From positions 1 to 64,000 of the forward strand of contig NZ_JASNRD010000013.1 in NCBI RefSeq assembly GCF_030412015.1: a stretch of DNA of 64,000 nt, read 5' to 3'. The notes beneath the pieces were generated by a model. It saw nothing but the letters and a program-made list of their open reading frames with translations, made no database searches and was not told where the DNA came from. Of the stretch, positions 24,862-33,832 are shown in pieces (the first letter of the stretch is position 1; every line of letters starts with the position of its first letter). The DNA comes from Massilia sp. YIM B02763 (lineage in GTDB: Bacteria; Pseudomonadota; Gammaproteobacteria; Burkholderiales; Burkholderiaceae_D). The translations under genes were made by a program, and so were the position numbers.

Positions 24862-25200
24862 TCAGTTATTCAGGTACAGCGGATTGGTCGACACGTAGGT
24901 GGTGACCTTGTGGTTCAGCACGCCCTCCGGTGCGATGCGTTGCAGGTCGAACGGGATCACCTGCTCGGTGCCGGTCTGGAAGTTCCAGGTGAACGAGCGG
25001 TCGCCGACGACGAAGCGGACGGTCGAGCCGCCGGTCACGTTGACGTAGCGGGTCGCATCGTTAACGACGATGACCTTGTCGACCGCCGCCTGTTGCGGCG
25101 CGCTGCTGCCGATGACTTCGAGCGGCTGGGGAGCGGCACCGGCAACGCCGGCTGCCAGGGTGCTTGCGAGCAATACGGGAAGAATCAGTGCGGTTTTCAT
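24862..25200 (-). CDS. CzcE-like periplasmic metal-binding protein
   Basis: 112 residues with a Sec signal peptide ending AGA. The mature part shows YVNVTGGSTVRFVVGDRSFTWNF and a conserved FDLQRIAPEGVLNH, which recall the CzcE family of copper-binding periplasmic proteins. The single His in LNHKV is a candidate ligand. CzcE proteins bind Cu in metal-resistance loci of Cupriavidus. Here no czc or cop genes adjoin it, so a housekeeping metal-buffer role is plausible. Assignment is from remembered family features. Confidence 0.72.
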   Translation of the reverse strand: MKTALILPVLLASTLAAGVAGAAPQPLEVIGSSAPQQAAVDKVIVVNDATRYVNVTGGSTVRFVVGDRSFTWNFQTGTEQVIPFDLQRIAPEGVLNHKVTTYVSTNPLYLNN

Positions 25201-25522
25201 GTCGGGCTCCAGTTCAGACAGTGGTGCAGCGTGGCGCCGTCCGCCTTACGGGCGGCGCCTTCGATCGCCGGATGAGCGATTTGCTGTGGAACTCATCATA
25301 GTCGTGCGGATGAGTACGAAAAATAGGACTGGATCGAACTCTTTGTTACGGATGAGGTAACAATTTCCCGCTTACCACGTTTTTCCCTGTGCACGATTCG
25401 GCGGACCATCAAAGCTTCTTATGGTTGCTCCCAAGAATTCGTGAATATCGCTGCGCCGACTTGCGTCCTAGCATGTGTTCTATCGGGTGCCGTTGGCGCA
25501 CCCGGCCTTCAGGAGAATGAAC
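25201..25522. promoter_or_regulatory. Divergent intergenic region, repeats CGGATGAG and a palindrome
   Basis: 322 bases without a gene, between the CzcE-like gene (minus) and oxalate decarboxylase (plus). It holds three direct copies of CGGATGAG (25269-25276, 25307-25314, 25349-25356) and one inverted CTCATC at 25292. The third copy is inside a perfect palindrome TTGTTAC-GGATGAG-GTAACAA (25343-25363). These look like binding sites for a regulator of one or both genes. AGGAG at 25511-25515 is the ribosome-binding site of the downstream gene. No clear promoter boxes were found. Confidence 0.5.
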
Positions 25523-26791
25523 ATGACCGACCTCAAACGTCGCAGCGTACTTGCCGGCGCCGCGGCCGGCGCCGTCGCCCTCGGTGCCACCGCCGCCGCC
25601 AAGGCGGCCCAACTCGGCCCCACCTTCGGCAATCCGGACAATCCACCCCAGGGCGCCATCAATTCCTCGGCCATCGCGAACGCCGAACCGGGGCCGCAGT
25701 TCGCCCAGCTGCGCGACACGATGCCGGCGTTCGCCAACCCGCCGCCGACCGACGTGGGCGGCATGGCGATTCCCTGGGCCTCGTTCAACCTGGCGCACAA
25801 GCGCATCCAGAACGGCGGCTGGGCGCGCGAGGTGACGACCAAGGCGTTCCCGATCTCGAAGGACATCGCCGGCGTGAACATGCGCCTGGGGCCGGGCGGC
25901 GTGCGCGAGCTGCACTGGCACCAGCAGGCCGAGTGGGCGATCATGGTCAGCGGCGAGGTGCGCATCACCACCATCGATGCGCTGGGCCGCGCCGAGGTGT
26001 CGGACGTGCGCGCCGGCGACCTCTGGTACTTCCCGCCCGGCCTGCCCCATTCGCTGCAGGGCCTGGGCGAGAACGGCGGCGAATTCGTGCTCGCCTTCGA
26101 CAACGGCGCGGCCGGCGAATTCAATACGCTGATGGTGTCCGACTGGCTGGCGCACACGCCGCCCGAGATCTTGGCGCAGAACTTCGGCGTGCCGGCCGAG
26201 AAGTTCAAGGACATCCCGCTCGAGCAGCTGTGGATCTACCAGGGCGCCAAGCCCGGTCCGCTGAAACCGGACCAGGTGTACGCGGCCTCCTCGAACGGCC
26301 GCCCGGACCACCCGTTCATCTTCCGCATGAGCTCCATGGCGCCCACGCTGCGCCAGCCCGGCGGCGAGGTGCGCATCGTCGACAGCAGCAACTTCCCCGT
26401 CTCGAAGACGGTGGCGGCGGCGATGGTGACGCTGCGTCCGGGCGGCCTGCGCGAGATGCACTGGCATCCGGATGCCGACGAATGGCAGTACTTCATCAAG
26501 GGCAGCGGCACCATGACCGTCTTCAATACCGGCCCGGCCGCGCAGACCGTCAACTTCAATCCGGGCGACGTCGGCTATGTGGAGAAGAACCTCGGCCACT
26601 ACATCAAGAACACGGGCACGACCGACCTCGTGTTCCTGGAACTGTTCAAGTCCGACCATTTTTCGGAAGTGACGCTGTCGCAGTGGCTCGCGAACACGCC
26701 GCGCCAGCTGGTGCGCGAGCACCTGCGCGTCGACGACGCCACGCTCGACGTGATCCACAAGTTGAAGGACCGCCGCGACGTGATCGCCTGA
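25523..26791 (+). CDS. oxdC: Oxalate decarboxylase-type bicupin, Tat-exported
   Basis: 422 residues. The family splits oxalate into formate and CO2 with Mn. A twin-arginine-like signal KRRSVLAGAAAG opens the protein. Cupin 1 carries metal ligands His131, His133, Glu137 and His176, with Glu199 in GEFNT, where Bacillus OxdC has the SENST lid. Cupin 2 carries His313, His315, Glu320 and His359, with Glu373 at the position of the second catalytic Glu. DWLAHTP and QWLANTP follow each cupin as in OxdC. ATG at 25523 is chosen for its 7-base spacing from AGGAG. It is followed 13 bases later by mntH. Confidence 0.88.
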   Translation: MTDLKRRSVLAGAAAGAVALGATAAAKAAQLGPTFGNPDNPPQGAINSSAIANAEPGPQFAQLRDTMPAFANPPPTDVGGMAIPWASFNLAHKRIQNGGWAREVTTKAFPISKDIAGVNMRLGPGGVRELHWHQQAEWAIMVSGEVRITTIDALGRAEVSDVRAGDLWYFPPGLPHSLQGLGENGGEFVLAFDNGAAGEFNTLMVSDWLAHTPPEILAQNFGVPAEKFKDIPLEQLWIYQGAKPGPLKPDQVYAASSNGRPDHPFIFRMSSMAPTLRQPGGEVRIVDSSNFPVSKTVAAAMVTLRPGGLREMHWHPDADEWQYFIKGSGTMTVFNTGPAAQTVNFNPGDVGYVEKNLGHYIKNTGTTDLVFLELFKSDHFSEVTLSQWLANTPRQLVREHLRVDDATLDVIHKLKDRRDVIA

Positions 26792-26804
26792 AAGGACCCG
26801 CCCC

Positions 26805-28073
26805 ATGACCACCGCCGACACCGTCGCGCTCATGCGCGACAGCCTCGACCGCCCGCACCGCTCCCGACGCAGCATCCGCTCGCTGCTGGCCTTCGCCGGA
26901 CCGGCGGTCGTCGCCTCGGTGGCCTATATGGACCCGGGCAACTTCGCCACCAATATCAAGGCCGGCTCCACCTACGGCTACGAACTGCTGTGGGTGGTGG
27001 TGCTGGCCAGCCTGGTGGCGATGCTGTTCCAGGCGATGTCGGCCAAGCTGGGCATCGTCACCGGCCGCAGCCTGGCGGAGCTGTGCCGCGACGCGTTCCC
27101 GCGCCCTGTGGTGATCGGCATGTGGATCGGGTCCGAGATCGCCGCCATGGCCACCGACCTGGCCGAGTTCATGGGCGGCGCGCTCGCCATCTCGCTGCTG
27201 TTCCACGTGGCGCTGGGTTGGGGCCTGCTCGTCACGGGCATCGTCACCTTCGCCATCCTGTCGCTGGATGCGCGCGGCTTCCGGCCGCTGGAGATCGCGA
27301 TCGCGGCGCTGGTCGCGGTGATCGGCCTCAGTTATCTCGCCGAGCTGGCGATCGCCCCGCCGGACTGGCATGCCGCCCTGTTCCACGCCGTGGTGCCGCA
27401 GCTGCACGGAGAGCATGCCCTGATGCTGGCCGTGGGCATCGTCGGCGCCACCATCATGCCGCACTCGATCTACCTGCATTCGGGACTGACGCAGGGCCGC
27501 GCGCCGGCCCGCAACGACGGCGAGCGCTGGCGGCTGGTGCGCTTTTCGAACCGGGAGGTGGTCATCGCCCTGGGCCTGGCCGGCCTGGTGAACATGGCGA
27601 TGGTCGCGATGGCGGCGACCGCCTTCGGCAAGAACGCGCCGGGCATCGCCGACATCGAGGCCGCCTACCGCACGCTGGCGCCGGCGCTGGGAACGGGCGC
27701 GGCGCTGCTGTTCCTGGTGGCGCTGCTGGCATCCGGCATTTCCAGCTCGGTGGTCGGCACGCTGGCCGGCCAGCACATCATGCAGGGCTTCGTCGGCGTG
27801 CGCATTCCGCTGCTGGCGCGGCGCCTCGTCACGGCCGTGCCGGCGGTGGCCGTGTGCATGGCCGGCGATCCGATGAAGGCGATGGTCGACAGCCAGATCG
27901 TCCTGAGCCTCGTGCTGCCGGTGCCGCTGGTCGCGCTGGTGGTGCTGTCGGCGCGGCCTTCGGTGATGGGACGGTTCGCCGCCTGCCGCCGGCTGACGTG
28001 GACGGCGTCGCTCGCCACGGGCGCGATCGTGGCCCTGAACGCGGCGCTGGTCTGGCAGGGGCTGGCGGGATGA
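26805..28073 (+). CDS. mntH: Nramp-family Mn2+/divalent metal transporter
   Basis: 422 residues. A proton-coupled importer of Mn2+ and similar ions. The metal-binding motifs are intact: DPGNFATN in helix 1 and MPHSIYLHS in helix 6. About 11 hydrophobic segments are visible. It lies 13 bases after the oxalate decarboxylase gene in what looks like a two-gene operon. Since OxdC needs Mn, the pairing suggests that the transporter supplies or balances the metal for the cupin. It ends 9 bases before the end of a convergent LysR gene. Confidence 0.93.
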   Translation: MTTADTVALMRDSLDRPHRSRRSIRSLLAFAGPAVVASVAYMDPGNFATNIKAGSTYGYELLWVVVLASLVAMLFQAMSAKLGIVTGRSLAELCRDAFPRPVVIGMWIGSEIAAMATDLAEFMGGALAISLLFHVALGWGLLVTGIVTFAILSLDARGFRPLEIAIAALVAVIGLSYLAELAIAPPDWHAALFHAVVPQLHGEHALMLAVGIVGATIMPHSIYLHSGLTQGRAPARNDGERWRLVRFSNREVVIALGLAGLVNMAMVAMAATAFGKNAPGIADIEAAYRTLAPALGTGAALLFLVALLASGISSSVVGTLAGQHIMQGFVGVRIPLLARRLVTAVPAVAVCMAGDPMKAMVDSQIVLSLVLPVPLVALVVLSARPSVMGRFAACRRLTWTASLATGAIVALNAALVWQGLAG

Positions 28074-28081
28074 CCCCGCCC

Positions 28082-28996
28082 TCAATGGCCCGCCAGGGCC
28101 GCCACGATGGCGCCGCCGTCGGCCAGCAGGAACTGGCGGAACTCGCGCGCCGCCGGCGGCAAAGGGCGCTCGCCGGAGTGGACCACCTGCCACCGGTGCA
28201 GCAGAGGAAAGCCCTGCACGTCGAGCAGCTGCAGTTGTCCGGAGCGGACCTCGGCGTCGACCTCGTGCACCGACAGCAGGCCCACGCCCAGGCCCGCCAT
28301 CACCGACTGCTTGATCGCTTCGCTGGTGCCCAGCTCCATATAGCGGGGCGCGGCCGCCTGGCCGAGGAAGACGTCGTCGGCCACGATGCGGGTATCGGTA
28401 CCGGTTTCGCGCACGATCAGGCATTCGGCGCCCATGCGCGCCAGGGGAATGGCGCGCTGCCCGGCCAGCGCATGGGTAGGCGCCGCCACCAGCACGAACG
28501 GGTGGTCGGCGAACGGCTGCGCCACCATCTGCGGCAGGTCGGGGGCGCGCACCATCACGGCCACGTCGATCTGTTCGTTGCGCAGCATCTCGATCAATTG
28601 CGCGCGCGGACCCACCTTCATGTCGAGATCGACGGCGGTGTGTTGCTGCACGAAGGAATGGATCAGGTGCGGGAACAGCCGGCTGCCGGACGTGATCAGG
28701 CCGATCCGCAAATGCTGGACGCCGCCGCTCAGCAGATTGGCCAGCGATTGCTCGGCGGCGCGCAGGTCGGCCAGGATCACCTGGCAATGGCGCAGCACGA
28801 GGCTGCCCCCTTCGGTCAGCGAGATGCGCTTGCCGTTATGGCGGAACAGCGGCAAGCCGGCCAGGCCTTCCATCTGCTTGATCTGCATCGATACAGCGGG
28901 CTGGGTCAGATGCAGGTCTTCTGCGGCACGCGAAAAACTCAGGTTGCGCGCCACGCTCTCGAAGATCTTGATTTGGCGGAGGGTTACATGTTTCAT
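28082..28996 (-). CDS. LysR-family regulator (CbbR/CysB-like type)
   Basis: 304 residues beginning MKHVTLRQIKIFESVARNLSFSRAAEDLHLTQPAV in outline, the opening of the CbbR/YeiE-type LysR group. The C-terminal effector domain starts LRIGLITSGSRLFPHL. The start at 28996 is chosen because the HTH begins here; upstream codons lack family similarity. It is convergent to mntH and divergent from the small secreted protein at 29215. Its target is unknown. Confidence 0.88.
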   Translation of the reverse strand: MKHVTLRQIKIFESVARNLSFSRAAEDLHLTQPAVSMQIKQMEGLAGLPLFRHNGKRISLTEGGSLVLRHCQVILADLRAAEQSLANLLSGGVQHLRIGLITSGSRLFPHLIHSFVQQHTAVDLDMKVGPRAQLIEMLRNEQIDVAVMVRAPDLPQMVAQPFADHPFVLVAAPTHALAGQRAIPLARMGAECLIVRETGTDTRIVADDVFLGQAAAPRYMELGTSEAIKQSVMAGLGVGLLSVHEVDAEVRSGQLQLLDVQGFPLLHRWQVVHSGERPLPPAAREFRQFLLADGGAIVAALAGH

Positions 28997-29214
28997 ATGC
29001 TGCACGCTCTCCTTCCCGAACGTCGTCGACAACGAATACGTTGTCTCGGGGACAGTGTAGAGGATCATGCCATGCGCGCGCGTTACAAGTTCGAAAGGCG
29101 GCGCCTGCCATTTGGTAGAGCGGGACCGCACGGCGGGCCCGGCGCCCCTGCTCTACAATGGCCGGGCAACCCGGACCCGCTGTATGTGCACTGAATTTTT
29201 CACAGGAGACTTCC

Positions 29215-29589
29215 ATGAAATCGCTTAGCCTTGCTTCTGCCTGCCTGATCGCCCTGCTCTCCCTGCCCGCCCACGCCGCCGACACGGTGCCGCTCAAGAA
29301 ATCCGATGGCGTGCTGGTCGACGGCAAGGGCATGACCGTCTATACCTTCGACAAGGACACCGCCAACAGCGGCAAGAGCGCCTGCACGGACCGCTGCGCC
29401 GAGAACTGGCCGCCGGTGCCGGCCGGCGACGCCCAGGTCGCCGTCCCCTGGTCGGCCGTCACGCGCGACGACGGCAGCAAGCAGCTGGCCTACAAGGGCA
29501 AGCCGCTGTACACCTTCGTGAAGGACAAGAAGCCGGGCGACAAGACCGGCGACAAGGTCATGAACGCATGGCACGTGGTCGGCGACTGA
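29215..29589 (+). CDS. Secreted protein with two YTFxKD-type repeats (COG4315-like)
   Basis: 124 residues with a Sec signal peptide ending AHA. Two copies of the secreted-repeat motif are seen, MTVYTFDKDTANSGKSAC and KPLYTFVKDKKPGDKTGD. Two Cys in SACTDRCAENWPPV are conserved in the family. These small periplasmic proteins are widespread and of unknown function; some are heme-associated by context. The start at 29215 follows AGGAGA. Divergent from the LysR gene. Confidence 0.85.
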   Translation: MKSLSLASACLIALLSLPAHAADTVPLKKSDGVLVDGKGMTVYTFDKDTANSGKSACTDRCAENWPPVPAGDAQVAVPWSAVTRDDGSKQLAYKGKPLYTFVKDKKPGDKTGDKVMNAWHVVGD

Positions 29590-29764
29590 TGTCCGCCGCG
29601 CTCCGGGCGATTCCGCTGCGTCCGGAGCGCATGTCCATGTCGACATTGTTCACAAAAAAACGACATCCATGCGCCGCAACAGCCGGAATGTTTACAATTT
29701 GCCCAAGAAGTAAGATTTCCACATAGAATTTCCTGGATGCCTACGACAGCAACCAGGACCTCCC

Positions 29765-31285
29765 GTGACCAATGAAGAATTCGGCTGGCTCGTCGCCCGC
29801 CTCGACACCCAGGCGGCGAACGCGCCGCGCGCCTTCCGCCTCAAGGTACTCTTCATCAGCGTAGCGGCCTACGTCGCCCTGTTCCTCGCCCTGCTCGCCA
29901 TCCTGCTGCTGTTCGGCTGGGCCGTCGTGCATGCGCGCACGCATGGGCCCAGCCGCATCGCCTTCGCCGCCTGCGCGCTGGGGCTGGTGACGCTGCCCGT
30001 GTTCTGGGTCACGCTGCGCACGATGCTGATGCGCCTGCCGCCGCCCGAAGGCCGGGAGATCGCCCGCAACGAGGCGCCCGTGCTGTTCGAGCTGCTGGAC
30101 AAGATGCGCGCGAAACTCGGCGGCCCGGCGATCCACCACGTACTGATCGACCGCGACTACAACGCCTGCATCGCCCAGCGCCCGCGCTGGGGCCTGGTCG
30201 GGCCCAGCGTCAATTACCTGGTGGTGGGGCTGCCGTTCATGTTCGGCCAGAGCACGTCGGAGATGCTGGCGATCGTCGCCCACGAATACGGCCACATCTG
30301 CGGCGCCCACGGCCGCACCGGCGCCTGGATCTACCGCCAGCGCCTGCTGTTCGCCGAGGTGCTGGCGCGCGTCGAAAGCACGGTCGAGGCCTCGTTCGCG
30401 CACATGCTGATGGCCAGGGCGCTGCACGCCTTCTTCCCCTATTTCAGCGCCTACACCTTCGTGCTGTCGCGCCAGAACGAGTACGAGGCCGACCAGGCAT
30501 CCGTCAAGATGGCGGGCGCGCCGGCGGCCGCCTCGAGCCTGATCCGCAGCAGCCTGCTGGGCGACTGGTTCCACCGCGATTTCTGGAGCACGCTGTACCG
30601 CCAGGCCGACACGCGCGAGCGTCCCGCTTTCCTTCCCTACAAGGCGATGGGGACGGCGTTCCGCATGAGCCACGACGAATGGGCGAGCGGCGACGCCCTG
30701 AAAGCGGCCTGGCGGCGCGATTCGAACGCGGACGACACCCACCCCTGCCTGCGCGACCGCGTGGAGGCACTGGGCCAGCCGCCCGCCCTGCCGCAACCCG
30801 TGCAGCGCAGCGCCGCCACGGCCCTGCTGGGGGCCTTCGGCGAGCGCCTGGCCGAGGAGTTCGATGCGGACTGGTGGAAGGAACAGGCATCCGGCTGGGG
30901 CGAGCGCCACCGCCACGCGACGCGCTCGCTGGCGCGCCTGCGCGCATTGAACGGCGCCGCGCTGGCCGCGCTGCCCCTGCACGAGCTGCAGGAGATGGCG
31001 CTGCTGAAAGCCGAATTCGAGACGCCGCAAGCCGCCAAGCCCGTGCTGGAACACCTGCTGCGCCAGCCGGGCGGGCCGTTCCCGCGCGCGTCCTATGTCT
31101 ACGGCCGCATCCTGCTGGGCGAACAGCGCCGCGAAGGCCTCGCCCACCTGGAGACGGCCGCACGCAGCGACCGCCACCTGGTGGACGACGCGTTGCGCGC
31201 CGGCTTCGCCTGGCTGCATGCGCGCGAGGGCGAACCCGTCGCATTGCAATGGGTGGACGCCGTGCTGGAAGCGCGCCCGGCCTGA
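29765..31285 (+). CDS. M48-family membrane metallopeptidase
   Basis: 506 residues. Two N-terminal transmembrane helices (about 27-53 and 64-86) come before a zinc-peptidase domain with HEYGH (His173, Glu174, His177) and the third ligand Glu in QNEYEADQAS. This is the HtpX/Oma1-like M48 layout used in membrane protein quality control. The C-terminal 200 residues contain no second membrane region and have a helical, repeat-like character (LLKAEFETPQAAKPVLEHLLRQPGG). It stands alone, with an AT-rich 175-base upstream gap. Confidence 0.9.
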   Translation: MTNEEFGWLVARLDTQAANAPRAFRLKVLFISVAAYVALFLALLAILLLFGWAVVHARTHGPSRIAFAACALGLVTLPVFWVTLRTMLMRLPPPEGREIARNEAPVLFELLDKMRAKLGGPAIHHVLIDRDYNACIAQRPRWGLVGPSVNYLVVGLPFMFGQSTSEMLAIVAHEYGHICGAHGRTGAWIYRQRLLFAEVLARVESTVEASFAHMLMARALHAFFPYFSAYTFVLSRQNEYEADQASVKMAGAPAAASSLIRSSLLGDWFHRDFWSTLYRQADTRERPAFLPYKAMGTAFRMSHDEWASGDALKAAWRRDSNADDTHPCLRDRVEALGQPPALPQPVQRSAATALLGAFGERLAEEFDADWWKEQASGWGERHRHATRSLARLRALNGAALAALPLHELQEMALLKAEFETPQAAKPVLEHLLRQPGGPFPRASYVYGRILLGEQRREGLAHLETAARSDRHLVDDALRAGFAWLHAREGEPVALQWVDAVLEARPA

Positions 31286-31292
31286 GGCCGCG

Positions 31293-31700
31293 TCAGCGCG
31301 TCACGACCTTCAGCTGGTCGACGTCGAGCGTCGATTCGCCGACCAGTTCCTTGTCGAATTCGCCCACCAGCTCCACGGTCGTGTTCTGGTCGACCTTGAC
31401 GCCCTGCGGGAAGTGTTCGTCGTCGATCTCGACCGTCATGCGGCCGCTGGCGTCGGCGAACTCGTAGTTGTCTCCTCCCTTGTGGCCGACCAGCTTGCCT
31501 TGCAGGCGCACCTGCTGGTCGTCCTTGCCCTTGGCCAGCAAGTCCTTGGCCGTCATCAGGGGCACGTTCGACGGGCCCGTGTAGCCAGCCGACGGCGCGG
31601 CCTTGGTCGATGGCCCGACGTAGCCGGTAGATTGAGCATGGGCAAAGGCAGCGGCGGCGCACAGGGTGGCGATGGCGGTGAGGGATACGATGCGTTTCAT
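31293..31700 (-). CDS. ygiW: YgiW/YdeI-type BOF-domain stress protein
   Basis: 135 residues with a signal peptide ending AHA. A repeated YVGPST/YTGPSN linker comes before a bacterial OB fold. The fold shows VRLQGKLVGHKGGDNYEFADASGRMTVEIDDEHF and EFDKELVGESTLDVDQLKVV. Family members are periplasmic and aid resistance to peroxide, cationic peptides and metals. It is downstream of qseB-qseC on the same strand, as in enterobacteria where ygiW adjoins qseBC. A QseB/PmrA-like box lies 67 bases upstream of its start. Confidence 0.88.
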   Translation of the reverse strand: MKRIVSLTAIATLCAAAAFAHAQSTGYVGPSTKAAPSAGYTGPSNVPLMTAKDLLAKGKDDQQVRLQGKLVGHKGGDNYEFADASGRMTVEIDDEHFPQGVKVDQNTTVELVGEFDKELVGESTLDVDQLKVVTR

Positions 31701-31750
31701 GATCAGTCCTTTCTCGATGTAAAGCCGTCGTGGACGGCAGGCATGGGTGC

Positions 31751-31783
31751 ATTACACGGTCCGGACATTAACGGGATCTTAAG
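31751..31783 (-). promoter_or_regulatory. QseB/PmrA-type box over the ygiW promoter
   Basis: A direct repeat ATTAA-N6-CTTAA (31767-31782) fits the QseB/PmrA recognition pattern. It covers the -35 position of a candidate promoter whose -10 is TGTAAT (31756-31751, minus strand). A further CTTAAG lies at 31797-31802. The placement is that expected for OmpR-family activation. Confidence 0.55.
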
Positions 31784-31797
31784 ATGCCAATGGGGTC

Positions 31798-33177
31798 TTA
31801 AGATCCCGCAACGGGAAAATCGAGGGTGACACCGAGTCCCCGTCCATCCAGTCCGGGACCGAATGCCAGTACGATGCCGTGCAGGTCGGCGATGCGCTTG
31901 ACGATCGACAGTCCGAGCCCGCTGCCCTCCTTGCCCTGCCCCAGCACGCGGAAAAAACGCTCCGTCAGGCGCTGCCGCGTGGCCGCGTCGACGCCGGCGC
32001 CGTCGTCGCGCACGGCGATGCGCACGCGGCCGTCGATGCGTACGGCTTGCACCTCGATCCGGCAGCCGTCCGGGCAATAACGCAGCGCATTGTCGACCAG
32101 GTTGCGCAGCGCAATCTCCAGCAGGGCCGGATCGGCGTCGACCGTGTCCACATCGCAGCGCACCGTTACCTGCATGCCGCGCTCCCCGGCCGCCTGCGCA
32201 TGGTCGGCGCGCAGGCGCTCCAGCAGCGGCATCAGGGCCACCGGTTGCGGCCGCACGTGTTCGCGCGCCAGCGGATCCAGGCGCGCCAGCGTCAGCAGGC
32301 TGTCGACCAGCGCCGTCATGCGCGCCGTGTCCTGGCGCAGCTTGCGCAGCGGCTGGACCAGCTCCGGATGCTGGCGCTGCAGCAGCTGCACGTGCATGTG
32401 CAGGCCCGCCAGCGGCGTGCGCAATTCGTGGGCGGCATCGGCCGTGAAGCGGCGCTCGGCCTGCAGCGCGCCGTCCAGCCGTCCCAGCACGCCGTTCAGC
32501 GCCTTCACGATGGGCAGGATCTCGCGCGCCTGGCCGGAGGTGGGCACCAGCGCCAGGTCGTCCGGCGTCTTGGCGGCGATGGCCGCCGCCGTCCTGCGCA
32601 GGGGCTTGAGCACGCGCCCCGTCAGCAGCCAGCACACGAGCGCCAGCAGCACCAGCATGCCCAGCACGGGCAGCCACAGCGACTCGGCCAGTTCCTCCAG
32701 GATGTCGTAGCGCTCGTCGTAGCGCTGCCCGACCTGCACCTCGGCGCGGCGGGCGGCATCGCGCACGACGAACACGCGCCAGCGCTTGCCGCCGATCCTG
32801 GGATCGGCGAAGCCGTGGTCGTCGTCGAAGCCGGAGACGAAGGGTCGTTCCGGCGCGTCGCCGGTGCGCCGCAGCACGCGGCCGTCGACGACGACCTGGT
32901 AATGCATGTCGACCTTGCGCGCCTTGCCCTCGTTGCCCCTTCCAGGCTGCAGCCGGGCCAGCAGCCCGCGCTCGTCCCAATCGGTGGTGGCGGCCATGAT
33001 CATGGTGCCGGCCTCCTCGAGCGCGTCGTCGAAGACGTCGTTCGTCTCCTGCCAGGAGATCGCCGTGACGATGCCGAGGCTGGCCAGCCACAGCACGATG
33101 CTGGCCGAAACGATGGCGGCCAGCAGGCGGCGCCGCAGCGACCACGAAGGCGCTTCGGCCATGATCGTGTCAGCCAT
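31798..33177 (-). CDS. QseC-like sensor histidine kinase
   Basis: 459 residues. Two transmembrane helices (about 17-40 and 168-186) flank a periplasmic sensor region of about 125 residues. A HAMP-like linker precedes the phospho-acceptor helix with His250 in DAAHELRTPLAG. The ATPase domain has NLVDNALRYC, DDGAGVD and GSGLGLSIVKR. The layout matches QseC/PmrB-type kinases. Its start overlaps the end of the response regulator gene by 8 bases, so translation is coupled. The signal is unknown. Confidence 0.92.
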   Translation of the reverse strand: MADTIMAEAPSWSLRRRLLAAIVSASIVLWLASLGIVTAISWQETNDVFDDALEEAGTMIMAATTDWDERGLLARLQPGRGNEGKARKVDMHYQVVVDGRVLRRTGDAPERPFVSGFDDDHGFADPRIGGKRWRVFVVRDAARRAEVQVGQRYDERYDILEELAESLWLPVLGMLVLLALVCWLLTGRVLKPLRRTAAAIAAKTPDDLALVPTSGQAREILPIVKALNGVLGRLDGALQAERRFTADAAHELRTPLAGLHMHVQLLQRQHPELVQPLRKLRQDTARMTALVDSLLTLARLDPLAREHVRPQPVALMPLLERLRADHAQAAGERGMQVTVRCDVDTVDADPALLEIALRNLVDNALRYCPDGCRIEVQAVRIDGRVRIAVRDDGAGVDAATRQRLTERFFRVLGQGKEGSGLGLSIVKRIADLHGIVLAFGPGLDGRGLGVTLDFPVAGS

Positions 33178-33832
33178 GGTCGTTCAACCGGTAGCCGAGG
33201 CCGCGCACGGTGACGATGCTGTCGCTGCCGAACTTGCGGCGCAGGTTGTGGATGTAGACTTCGATGGCATTGCTCTCGACTTCCTCGCCCCAGCCGTACA
33301 GCGTCTCCTCGATCTGGGCGCGGGTCGTGATGCCGCTTCGGCGCAGCAGGAGCGCATACAGCACGTGGTATTCGCGCGCCGTCAATGCCACCGGCTTGCC
33401 GTCCAGCGTGGCCTGCTTGGTGTCGATGTCGAGCGCGATGCCGCCGTGCGCGAGGGTGTTGCTGGGCTGGTCGGCGCCGCGGCGCGCGGCCGCGCGGATC
33501 CTGGCCGACATCTCTTCCAGCTCGAACGGCTTGACCAGGTAGTCGTCGGCGCCGAGGTCCAGCCCCTCGACGCGGTCGGCCAGCGCATCGAACGCCGTGA
33601 TCAGGATGACGGGCACGCGGTTGCCGCGCGCGCGCAATGCGGCCAGCAGCGCGTCGCCGGACAGGCCCGGCAGGCCGCGGTCGAGCAGCACGCAATCGTA
33701 GCGGTGCGCCAGCAGCGCCGTCTCGGCGGAGTCGCCGCGCCGCACCCAGTCCACCGCGTGCTGGTCCAGGCGCAGCCAGTCGAGGATCGTCTCGCCGAGG
33801 GACAGGTCGTCTTCGACCAGCAGGATGCGCAT
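33170..33832 (-). CDS. QseB-like OmpR-family response regulator
   Basis: 220 residues. The receiver domain has acidic pocket EDD (residues 7-9), phospho-acceptor Asp51 in LLDRGLPG, and Lys in YLVKPFE. The C-terminal winged HTH has TAREYHVLYALL and the recognition helix region IEVYIHNLRRKFG. The QseB/PmrA subgroup is likely. Its ATG at 33832 shares bases with the stop of the DUF2945 gene (TGATG), so these two are translationally coupled. It probably acts on the box in front of ygiW. Confidence 0.94.
   Translation of the reverse strand: MRILLVEDDLSLGETILDWLRLDQHAVDWVRRGDSAETALLAHRYDCVLLDRGLPGLSGDALLAALRARGNRVPVILITAFDALADRVEGLDLGADDYLVKPFELEEMSARIRAAARRGADQPSNTLAHGGIALDIDTKQATLDGKPVALTAREYHVLYALLLRRSGITTRAQIEETLYGWGEEVESNAIEVYIHNLRRKFGSDSIVTVRGLGYRLNDHG

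Noticed and set aside
22567-25275. 902-codon frame across ubiH-type gene, tRNA and LysR gene
   Set aside because: It crosses a tRNA and three genes; typical of high-GC antisense frames.
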